This document shows, in pieces, positions 55,301 through 64,000 of a stretch of DNA of 64,000 nt (positions are counted from its first letter, which is position 1; each line of letters opens with the position of its first letter). The DNA comes from Bolinopsis microptera (taxonomy: Eukaryota; Ctenophora; Tentaculata; Lobata; Bolinopsidae), in NCBI RefSeq assembly GCF_026151205.1, contig NC_087081.1:1539886-1603885 (forward strand), written 5' to 3'. The notes beneath the pieces are model-generated. The model saw only the letters and a program-made list of their open reading frames with translations, was not told where the DNA came from and searched no databases. The position numbers and the translations under genes were made by a program.

Positions 55301-58300
55301 GGTTTGCAGATAGGGTCGCAGGGTAGGGCTGAGTTCATCCGTTTCGTTTTCTCTGAGACCATAGTTGTAGTTGTTCAAGAAGGAGTTGATGATAGAAATG
55401 ATTGATGCAGTCTGATAATAGTTATTCTTTATATATTGCATGATGTGAACTGATCTCGTAAGGTTGCTTAATCGCTTGACTCAGGGGATGATGTGAACCC
55501 TGCTTGATTCAGGGGATACTGTTATTATACAGTAATATGATCTGGTAGACAGTGGTCCGCGGACCACGGTCCGCAGACCGTGGTCCGCGGACCGTGGTCG
55601 GGCTATCTCGATACTGCCGGAATTCCGTCATAACCGTACGTGTCCCTATTCTGCTTGAGAGCTGTAGATAGTTCATCTGCTGAGAACGGTGACGTTTCAA
55701 TTGGGAGTTCTGGCTTTTGGACTTCAAAGCTACCCATTCTGATGTTGTCAGCAGGATTGTAAAGCAGTTTGATGTAGTGGTCAGTCCACGCCTTTGCTCG
55801 ATCTGCCTTGTTTCTGTGTCCAGGTAATGGAGACATATATTTAGGCTTATGATTGGTAAGGTCAATTATAAGCTTCCACGCAATACCAGAGCTGTTTGAC
55901 TTTGTCTGCCATGCTGCATACCCTGAGTGGTTTGCGGGTTGCGGAATAAACAGCTGATCTACTTGATCAATTGTCTTATTAACAAACGATTCTTGTATGC
56001 TGGTTTTAACCTTCCTAGGACTTCAAGGGTGGCATCACGTAGGGCTTTTATAGTTTTATAGCAGCTCGTGTCTTTCTTTTGTAACTATCTTTCAACGCAG
56101 CATCTCGTGCCTTGACAGCAGCCCGGTACTCAGGAGTCAGGATTGAATTAAATTTGAGCAGTTAGACTAGTCTTCTTCCTTTTGAGAAGTACTTTCTCTG
56201 CTGCGGCCTGCGTCATTAAGTTGAAGCTGGAGTTGGAAGGCTGTTGAAGTTGCAGTGTTACTTTTCAACTCCTCCCAGTCATATTTGATAACCTTCGGTC
56301 GGACGATGTTGGTCCTTACTGACAGCTTGATGGTCGCTTTGACAATCCGATGGTCAGATTGAACCGAGGGATTAATGTATGACTCACAGTTTTTAAGTGA
56401 ATTCTGCCATTTTGAGCGAATGAGGATGTGGTCATTCTGATGCAGTTGACCATTTGGTGCTGTCCAAGTCACCTTTTTAGAATGCTTTTTGTTAAACTTT
56501 AGCGCACCGATGGTGAACGCGTTTTCTTGGGCAAAGTCGAGAAGGTGCTGTCCGTTTCGGTTAGTACATTCATAAAACGCGTTGGTGTTGCAGGTGCCTT
56601 TCCAAGGTGAGCATTCAGGTCGCCAGCTATAGCTACTACGTCATGAGGTGGAAAAGATCGGACACAAGAAGTTAACTCTGCATAGAACTGTTCAACTTCA
56701 AGGTCTGTAGACACATTAGTGGGTGAATGACAAGTAACTAAGTGTGTGCAAACTTCACCGGTAAAAGAAACACACATCATCCTGTCTGAGAAGACGTTAT
56801 GGTCGATGTAGCAGCGTTGGGCCCAAGGGGAAAGAAGGAAGCCAAGTCCGAGGAGCGTTCTACTTTTAGGGGGAGGAGATGCTAGGAGGAACTTGTAGCC
56901 ATCACGCATTATATAAGGAGTCTTCTTAATACGATGCTCTTGAAGTGCAATCACAGGTATGTCGAAGGCTTTGGCTTTGCACACAAGTTCCAATTGCTTC
57001 CATTCTTCAGTGAGAGATCTTACATTGTAAGTAAAAGGTAAAAGGATTCTGAGATTTTTTTGTTAATTTTTGGTTTTTTTGTTGGACCTTCTTTTAACAC
57101 AGATACCATCAGCTGAATCTCTCCCCGAAGGGTTTAAAGGTGTAGCATCATCATGAGCTGGACTATCAGAAGGAGAGGTAAGGGCTGAAACCATAGTGCT
57201 GTTATTGTTTAGTTCGTTGTAATGTTAATAAACGGGTACTTTGCGAGAGCTAGGGGTCTGTAGCCCACTAGCAACAAGTCCAACATCTCAAGCAACCAAA
57301 AATGACTGATAAGAAAACTGAGAGTCTGCAGCCACACACAGACAGTGAGGGAGAGTAAAATAGGGGGTTTTGTGCCTCAGTACACAGAACCGTAAGTCAT
57401 TAAGCTGTGAGAATGTTCTTACAGCAAAATTAGGCTAAAATCTCTGACATCAACATGTTTCTAGTTAAAAGGGAGAGTGTTCTGAATAACTCTGATGGCC
57501 AGACTGCCATCTTGATGTCCGCTGGAAGTAGTGCGCACGTCGCATCTGCCACTCAGCATACCTGCAGCAGGCACGATCCTCTGAAGCTCTTGCTACACGG
57601 CGTTAACTGCATCCGTGCATTACCATTCCCGGGTGTCAGTAGCACGAGTATATTGCTCGGACCCACTCCAGTATAGTTTACCTCAAAAACTTAAACTATC
57701 CATAAACTTTCTAATTAAGTTACGATTTATTTCATTATACAATTAATACTAAATATCCCGTATAAGCATTGCGACATAAAAATGATATAATAGGGTATCA
57801 GATTTTGGGTTTTGGTTCTATTTTTTTTAAATAATAACATTTCGCTGTTCAGGATGTGTTGACGAAATTTTGCAGCAATCAAACAAAAACTGCACTGTGA
57901 CTAATATCGGGGGATTTTTGAAACACTTGTGTTATAATGAGAGTAAAAAAGAGTACTTTCACAAGTGTGCTTATTCGAACACTACTTATTATGCAACAGG
58001 CACTGAGAGTAACACACTCTTTAGCGTTTCTACTGTATGTGAAAATGACCCGTACGGTTATCAGGCATGTGGTTTTCATACGAAAATTACCTTACAGAGC
58101 ATTTATTTCTGTGGAGGTTATTTTAGGAACGATACAAATCTAGAAGAACAACAGTTTGTAGCGTGTAACCAGAACTGTAGCAGAAATTCTGGTGAGGAAT
58201 CATCACAGAGCTTCATTAACGGCAATAACGAAGATCAGTGTGACGACAAATGCGACTCTGACTACTGTGAGGATGAGAGTGTATGTGAGGGTCACACATA

Positions 58301-61013
58301 CGGAGTTAACTGTCCTAGTAAATATGACAGTAAATATATACCTGTAATCTATGTTTGTGATGCAGATGATGATTGTTATAACAAAGAGGATGAGAAGCAC
58401 TGTAACAACACCACAATACCAACATGTATACATTATTATAAGAAAGTGAGGAGGGGAGAGGACATTACAGTCCCCATATTTAACTACACCAGGTGTAGTG
58501 TATTTGATCACAGTGAAGAATACTCGTACACCTATCCGTACTGTTACGGATATCTAGAACAAACAAATTGCACTGATGTAAACAGAGTGGGTGGTTCCTG
58601 TTTGATAAATGGTTTCATGTCGAGTGTATCAAAGTATGTGTTCTGTGGAAGTGAATATAAGCTGACCAATGAAAAGATTAGTCTCTGTGACGATAATCTA
58701 GAAAACGATTGTAGGTCAATATCTGCAAACTGTGTTGTTCACAAACACAAACTCTGTGATGGAGTTAGTGACTGTGAAGATAATAGTGATGAGACCCGTG
58801 ACATATGCCACCTAACAACAGTTGGATTCTTCAACTGTACTCGTAGTTTTGGTGGCGATAGAAATATAACAATACCCATAAAATGGATAATGGACAACCA
58901 AACCGATTGTCTCAATGGAGAAGATGAACAAAGAAACCTTTGGAAATATTGTGGAGAGAAAAATGATTTGGCTTATAGAGTTGTCTTGGGAGACAAAACC
59001 TGCCAGGATATTTTGTTGTGTCCTGGAGATTCTGATCAAGGCTATGTTGATTTTGACTTTCTTTGTGATGGTGTGAACTCTTGTGAGATTGAAAATGAGG
59101 TCTGCAGAATTTCGCGAGATTTCCCAAGTATCAATACGACTGCTGTGAATGAAAGATGTGCTGGACGAGATTTGTGCAAATCATTGGACTCTACAAATGT
59201 AACATGTCATATACGGGAATTTCAGGGGCCAGCAGGATCTGCTTTCGGTGTCAATATAATGCTCAATGTGCCGACCTCTCGAGTAAACTGCAATAGTCTT
59301 TTCGGTGAATATTATGCATTTATCAGTTGCATGGGATTATGCTTAAACTCCACGTGTCCTATTCAGGACACTTTTTTAGAACATGATTCATGTCTTGGTC
59401 AGTATCCTGACCGAGTCAAAACTCTGGCAAACAACAATAACCTGACTTTTGTGACAATGTCTGATGTAGTTGAATATGAAAATACAATTTTCCAATGTAA
59501 GAATACTAAATGCATAAAGTACAGCCAAGTTTGCGACCTTGTTGATGACTGTGGTGACATGTCGGATGAACGAAACTGTACAAATCATATAGTTTGTGAG
59601 AATACAAACAACCGGACAGATCAAGTAAAAGAGCACTTGATATCTCATTCCCAGAAGTGTGATGGTAGATTTGATTGTTTTGATCTTTCAGATGAATGCA
59701 ATCTAGAGTGTGGCAAAGAAATCCTCCAAAACTGGTTTTTGAAACTTTATTGCTGGTTGTTGGGCCTCTTAGCAGCAATTTTTAATATCATCACCGTGTG
59801 CAAAGTAGCGAGTTGTATTAAAGACTCTGAAACAAGAAGCAATCTATACACTACAGTACTAATTTGTGTAATCGGAATGGGTGATTTCCTAATAGGAGTC
59901 TACTTGATCGCACTATCAGTATTCGACAGCATTATTTTCGGAAAGAATTATTGCAGGAAGCAAGCTGAGTGGTTATCAGGAAATTCTTGTTCTGTTCTTG
60001 GAGTTATCAGCACTGCGGGATCACAACTTTCTTTATTTTCGATGACTCTTTTGAGTTTGATCAGGATGTGGGGAATTCTGAACAGCTCTCTTAGCATTCC
60101 AGCCCTTGTCAATAAAAGAGCATTAGCAAAATTAATTGGGATCGTTATTGGAATCGTTACTGCTTCGATATCAGTAGCAATCATACCATTGGTCCCCGCC
60201 TTAGAGGACTACTTTGTGCAAGGTTTCTTCTATGATCCACTCTACAAGCTATTTATTGGATTCCCAAACAAAATGAAGCATATTAAAATTCTTCAAGCAT
60301 ACTACAAAACTGAAAATTTGTTGGCGAATACAACTTGGGCTGAGATTGGCAAGAAAGTTGATGGAATGTTCAACCAAAGCTTGAGTAGAAATGCAGTACA
60401 CTTTTACGGAAATGATGGTGTGTGTCTCTTCAAATACTTTGTTCGTAGTGATGATCCTAGAAGAAACCGCATAACATCGGATATGAAAACAGAAATGATC
60501 GACGTGAAAGGAAATATGATAGTTTGGCTTATGTTGGGCGTAAACCTTTTCTGCTTTTTGGTGATAACCGTGTCTTATTTGATGATCAACATTATATCTT
60601 GGAAATCGTCCAGAAATTCTGGGCAAAGTAGCAATCCAGATGCTATCCGCAGAAACCGAGCAATACAGACCAGGATTGCGCTGGTCATAGCCACAGATTT
60701 CGCCTGTTGGGTTCCATTTATGATAATCAGTGGGCTCCACAATCTCAAAACAATCGACGCTACAGATTGGTACGTAAGCTTCGCTATGATACTGTTACCC
60801 CTCAATTCGGTCATCAACCCTTTGCTATATGATAACACTCTCAGAGAGTTGTTTGGTGAAGCTTTCAGAAATTTTGCTGCTAGATGTTTAAGAGGCGCTA
60901 CTTGTTTAAGATTGCAAGTTACTGCTGTAGAAATGGGAGATCAAATAGAGGGAGCATCGCAAGTAAGAGCAAACGAGGATATCGTCGCAGAAACGCCAAT
61001 TCAGATGGAATAA
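49339..61013 (+). CDS. SRCR-LDLa receptor with LGR-type 7TM domain, five exons, 1378 residues
   Basis: Exons 49339-49456, 52347-52811, 53041-53281, 53401-53552 and 57853-61013 join in phase through GT-AG introns (4137 nt, one frame). The ATG (GCCATGG context) opens a signal peptide (MVIVNLMLLNLFTC). Residues 41-190 form a beta-rich extracellular domain (HWVLEKHRYRYIVYCNGKQV) of a type I recall next to SRCR domains in cnidarians. About 215-322 is an SRCR domain (NGTVCKDAF, WSIGYHFSDWG, DDVSCKEND, HNCQHEDNIWLHC). From 327 to about 945 are several LDLa-like repeats, clearest at about 453-510, 626, 728, 871-902 (CKNTKCIKYSQVCDLVDDC) and 926-942. About 953-1320 is a rhodopsin-type 7TM of LGR/relaxin-receptor character (GDFLIGVYL in TM2, TDFACWVPF in TM6, LPLNSVINPLLY in TM7). 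The DRY position reads IRM. No leucine-rich repeats are seen. It is a plasma-membrane receptor, ligand unknown. Confidence 0.88.
49690..49872 (-). pseudogene. Fragment of LINE RT C-terminus in intron 1 of the receptor
   Basis: The minus strand reads GKKGKTRKNWLSCVRED, then IRIEDAEQRATN, a stop and WRGLIHR. This is the C-terminal tail typical of LINE RTs (K..GRP+..W...V..D ... A..R..WR). Only about 60 codons remain, with stops. Confidence 0.6.
49873..52346. other. Rest of intron 1 of the receptor gene
   Basis: No exon is recognised. Two AT-rich copies of CAAATTATTTGTTAT(A/G)TAG-type sequence, followed by GTAGTGTTGAAA, lie at about 52090 and 52224. They match 28405-28440 inside the LTR element's leader. 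A (TA)n run lies at 52262-52305, just before exon 2. Sequence at 49890-51000 is C/A-rich with short CTAATC repeats and could be an LTR remnant, which I cannot confirm. Confidence 0.5.
53564..55836 (-). pseudogene. LINE reverse transcriptase, broken by an inserted segment
   Basis: Before the break: RAKAWTDHYIKLLYNPAD and NRDTYGYDGIPAVSR. After the break (from about 54965): PSLLYKCVDLDTTILLLFNN, then PEELLVTAILPIPKGAKKF, SRGISILHVATKIYNRLLL, FIDFSKAFDCIFRSHL (motif A), LGILQGDVF (motif B), DLDFANDLATITD (motif C). The first Asp of the usual FADD is Asn here, which should abolish catalysis. The C-terminal part (53902-53564) has RRVFGISWKSHTP, RYRGRPYKPFPDVLL and MCDRDKWSKAL. Stops and frameshifts separate the pieces. 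Confidence 0.82.
54968..55622 (-). other. Inserted segment of about 650 bp inside the LINE RT, bordered by GGAATTCC
   Basis: The RT frame is interrupted between two GGAATTCC copies (about 54968 and 55615). On the minus strand the insert has a palindromic GGTCCGCGGACC tract (55551-55600), a TATATAAAG-like TATA box (about 55430), then an ATG at 55362. This opens a 138-codon frame with Cys pairs (FCVFCNKRHAGISC; RSKCNNCV; LCPEHQL). Its start context (ACTATGGTCTCAG) resembles the LINE's own start near 57193, so it may be a 5' piece of a related LINE. A gene of another kind cannot be excluded. Confidence 0.5.
56167..57000 (-). pseudogene. LINE APE-type endonuclease domain, frameshifted
   Basis: Frame 56993-56499 has FDIPVIALQEHRIK (metal-binding Glu), LLGLGFLLSP, THLVTCHSPTNVS and VVAIAGDLNAHLG (the GDxN signature). 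After a frameshift, 56472-56167 gives TWTAPNGQLHQNDHIL and VQSDHRIVKATI (catalytic His in SDHR). All the main motifs of an apurinic-like endonuclease are present, but in two frames. This enzyme nicks target DNA for LINE insertion. Confidence 0.8.
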
Positions 61014-62838
61014 TAGACCTACTAATGATAAGGTAGGATTTTACAGATTTACATAGATTCTTCGAATAAGCAGGATATATGCTTTATTAAAAACTGTTAT
61101 CATCAAGATGAATGTACATTTTACATTATAAAAAATGAATTTACATGATATAGATTCCCATAAAAATGATGGCTGAAAACTTTCATCAACAGTTTAAAAG
61201 TCTTAATTGGTTTATTAGTGATTAACATTTCTACTCTCAGGGTGATATTACGTAATGGACAGCTACCAAATGTATGAACGAGCTTAGGGAAGATAATAAA
61301 GTCGATGGACACTATTTCCTTTCAAGCTCCACAGCATGACCACAACAATGAACAATATTGACTTAAATGAAGATGTTGAAAATATTGGTACCCGCACAGG
61401 AACTGTAAAGCTGTAATATTAAATGACTGCTTCTTCTTTATTTCAATACTTTTATGATCCACGAATTTATAGTCATTAGTTTTTCAAACAATCCATTTTT
61501 AGTTTGAGCAGCTACTGTAAGTTGATGTATAGATGTGGATCCTGGAGGGGAGGTGAAGCATATGTTTTGACACGTGACAGACATTAACCAATCAGAATCG
61601 ACTATTCAAACCCTGAAATCGCGGCCATGTGTCACAAAAAATGCTTCACCTTTTGTTGTTGGTATTTTGTGATTTCTCACTGATTAGTTATATAATATAT
61701 TACGCTTTTACAGATATCTTCTTGGCTGCTTGATTATTAATGTTATCTTTTTTTTCTAACTAAGGCTAAATTCTTCTGACTGTTATTTTTAGTACTAGGA
61801 TATATTTACTCTTAAGCAGAAGAGCTATTTTTGTTTTCAGTGAAAAGCCTGGAATTTATTGTATTGAGTGGTTTGATTGCTTTCTAGTTTCTGGTTTACC
61901 TTACAAGAAATATTTATGGCGGCCTAATTTGCGACGACCGAAATTTTGGCGGTCCGAAAATATGGCGAAATTGAACAAAAACCGTCAAATTTCGGACGTC
62001 ACAGAAAATAAGGTTATTTTTCATCATTTTTTGTGACAGTAAGCAGTAAGGAAATTTCTGAAATTCGGTAAAATCATGTTCAAACTTAGTCTGTATTAAT
62101 AAGACTGTAATACTGTAAGACTTTCATGTTAGCACATACATGTATTTTAATGCAAATTTAAACTGTATTGCTTGACATTCAATTCGTCATTGGTGTGGTG
62201 ATAATTTGTCCCAAGATGCCAGAATTTATTTATTTATTTTACTTGATATTACTTTTTAGAAACAAAATAAAGCAGTGAAGGCACAGTCATTGAAATAAGC
62301 TAAAAGATAATGCGACGGATTTTATTACGACGACCGAAATTTTGGCGGTCCGAAAATATGGCGAAATTTTCGGAAAACCGCCACATTTCGTACGTTATAA
62401 ATATGTCTTGTAAGGTATGAAATTGTCTCACTTGTCTCGAGCTTGCACAATTTAACGTTTTATAATATTTTAATAAAGACTTAAAAACATAATAGGGAGC
62501 TCCTTAACTTTAATAACACAGTGTTTATGATTATAATTATAAGGGACACCTAAATATAAATGCGGTATCATTTCGGCTCACATCATATTTGACTGCCAGG
62601 CCAGAGTATCCGTTATTTTACCATAATATTTTGGTAGGAATTGAGTTATGCACTTACTGAAATTAACGAAAGTTAGTGCAAAATTATAGTTCATTTTAGT
62701 TTTAAGAAATAAATTAAGTCTTCGCAAGTAACCACTTTAACATGAGACTGATCTACTCTATTACTATTTTACAAATAAAAGTTAACATTAAAAGTTCTAG
62801 TAGTATACTTGAGACCGAGCGCGGCCGACAAACGACCA
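61014..62838. other. 3' flank of the receptor gene with small inverted-repeat elements
   Basis: No coding region. A foldback of 99 bp lies at 61552-61650 (GGTGAAGCAT ... ATGCTTCACC ends). Two similar segments of about 75 bp, at 61931-62003 and 62327-62400, share GACGACCGAAATTTTGGCGG and GGTCCGAAAATATGGCG and are internally palindromic. Confidence 0.6.
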
Positions 62839-63440
62839 TTAACCCATTAGGGACGACGAGTTTTAAAGTTTGCCGATTTTGATGCCGTTTAACACACTAG
62901 GTCACTTTACAGCAAAAATGAGATACCCAAAAAAGCTAATCTGTATCTCGTTTACTTTAAAAGATACAGCTATGGTCGCATACGACCCACTCGTCCGGGT
63001 CGAAAACGACCCATCACGGTTTTTAGGCTTTAACTTCTGAAACAAAGACGTAAGGATAAAATAAAATAAAAAGCATAAGTTAAAAACATATGGTCAATAC
63101 TGTGTGACTCTAACTTTTTAAAAATAAAGAATTTGGGTCATTAACGACCCACTCGGCTCACTTGCTTATTACTACATATGTCCATGTAACGTCTTGAATT
63201 CAGCCTAAAGCATGACATCATAAGTTCAAAATCGCCTCTCAGCAAGTGATAATCATCATAAACTGCAAAAAATCGGTTAAATGGGTCATTAGCGACCCAC
63301 TAAGACCACAAAATTGATTAATTAAATATAATGTTGTCAAACTTTTACAAATATTAGTATAAAAACATGTTATATCTTGGTCATTACTCCTGTACGTTGA
63401 TTTAAATTTTAAAATCGATCAACTGGGTCAATAACGACCC
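62839..63440. repeat. piggyBac-like terminal region with GGGTC-NNN-GACCC palindromes
   Basis: A TTAA (62839-62842) is followed by CCCATTAGGGACGACGAG. Then come four or five small palindromes of the type GGGTCATTAACGACCCA or GGGTCGAAAACGACCCAT at about 62975-63015, 63136-63153, 63283-63300 and 63424-63441. A TTAA target and subterminal palindromes are usual for piggyBac-like elements. No transposase or opposite end is visible, so this may be one end of an element or a MITE. Confidence 0.5.
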
Positions 63441-63807
63441 ACTCGGAAGTTGAACCACGACATTAATTATCAGTATCATGTTGTTCTACCATCAAGAAAG
63501 ACACTCGTAGGTCTTAATTCCACGCAAACCACGGGTGGCTGACTACTAGCCCTTCTGAGATCTGGAGTCTCACGGTAATCTGCAGATCACGGATCACCCA
63601 ATGACTGACGAATAATGGGCAGAATTGGATTGATAGGTAGGTGAGTTTATCAGCTGTTAGTACACGACCGTAATGTCGTGAGACAGCAAACAACATGCCT
63701 ATCTTTTCCCGATTCCTAGAACGTCCAAGAAGAACTATACAACTGCTGGATTCAGATTTCAGATGGTTGCATCTACTCTCTTCGCAGCTCCCTTTCTTTA
63801 CTTCTTA

Positions 63808-63955
63808 GGGGCCGTTCATATATTACGTAATCACTTATTGGACAATTTTTACGCCCCCCCCCCCCCCCCCACCACATAGCTATTATGTCAAAATTACACA
63901 AGCGTAATCATTTGGAAACTCCCCTCCCTCTCGGCCGATTACGTAATACTTGTTT
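63808..63955. repeat. Small inverted-repeat element with a 17-C run
   Basis: GGGGCCGTTCATATATTACG at the left and a partly inverted CGGCCGATTACGTAATAC at the right flank a run of 17 C (63854-63870). ATTACGTAAT is present at both sides. It looks like a MITE-type foldback and has no coding capacity. Confidence 0.55.
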
Positions 63956-64000
63956 TCGTTTTGAAAGCTGCCTCTTTGTTGCGGGATTTGTTACCCACAA

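Larger units (their letters stand above)
53560..57680 (-). mobile_element. Antisense LINE (APE endonuclease plus RT, RTE/L2-like) filling intron 4 of the receptor
   Basis: Read on the minus strand: a 5' leader (57680 to about 57200), an ATG at about 57193 with a short Ser/Asp-rich frame, an APE-type endonuclease (57000-56167), a linker and RT (55836-53943, interrupted), and the RT C-terminus (53902-53564) whose stop lies about 12 bp from the exon 4 donor site. It has frameshifts and stops but is nearly full length, unlike the other LINEs here. It occupies all but about 10 bp and 170 bp of the 4.3-kb intron. Exon 4 and exon 5 splice sites are intact. Confidence 0.85.

Noticed and set aside
57455-57676. 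Plus-strand 73-codon frame upstream of receptor exon 5
   Set aside because: It is antisense to the 5' leader of the LINE, and no splice phase fits the receptor gene.
58203-60838. Minus-strand frames of 75-163 codons opposite the receptor exon
   Set aside because: They are shadows of the long, well-supported LDLa-7TM coding exon.

Overview
The window is eukaryotic and comes from an invertebrate animal nuclear genome. Coding sequence is split by GT-AG introns with matching phases, and the recognisable domains are animal extracellular and receptor modules: rhodopsin-type 7TM, immunoglobulin, C-type lectin, sushi, SRCR and LDL-receptor class A. Most of the DNA is transposon and satellite sequence. 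Base composition is AT-rich. I cannot name the species. The mix of LDLa-bearing LGR-type receptors, SRCR, C-type lectin and sushi modules with CR1-like, RTE/L2-like, Copia-like and mariner-like elements would suit a cnidarian or another early-branching or marine invertebrate. Layout: 1-7.7 kb holds the C-terminal part of a 7TM receptor (3-566), a lone Ig exon (1249-1379), a compound palindromic element, a dead LINE ORF1 on the minus strand (3908-4793), and four phase-compatible exons of a C-type lectin plus sushi protein (5000-6180). From 7.7 to 20 kb lies a tandem satellite with a unit of about 366 bp, itself an old dimer of about 183 bp. It is interrupted at 18.2-18.7 kb by a 380-bp perfect palindrome that carries one tRNA-like gene on each arm. 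From 20 to 33.3 kb lies a minus-strand LTR retrotransposon with LTRs of 1.63 and 1.91 kb, a primer binding site, one gag with two zinc knuckles and a second gag-protease unit, but no visible integrase or RT of its own. Two LINEs and a mariner-like transposon are nested inside it. From 33 to 39.8 kb there are a 21-bp minisatellite, a LINE 3' fragment and small inverted-repeat elements. From 39.85 to 46.63 kb lies a palindrome with arms of about 2.9 kb that carry two identical copies of a single-exon C2H2 zinc-finger gene. From 47.6 to 49.2 kb lies a 15-bp minisatellite of about 100 units that ends some 170 bp before the best gene in the window. That gene, at 49339-61013, is a complete five-exon receptor of 1378 residues: signal peptide, a beta-rich extracellular domain, SRCR, several LDLa repeats and an LGR-type 7TM. 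Its last intron is almost entirely an antisense LINE. The final 3 kb is non-coding and holds small inverted-repeat elements and a piggyBac-like end. The real host genes therefore look like cell-surface recognition or adhesion proteins and receptors. Everything else is mobile or tandem-repeat DNA, plus a duplicated zinc-finger gene of unknown origin.
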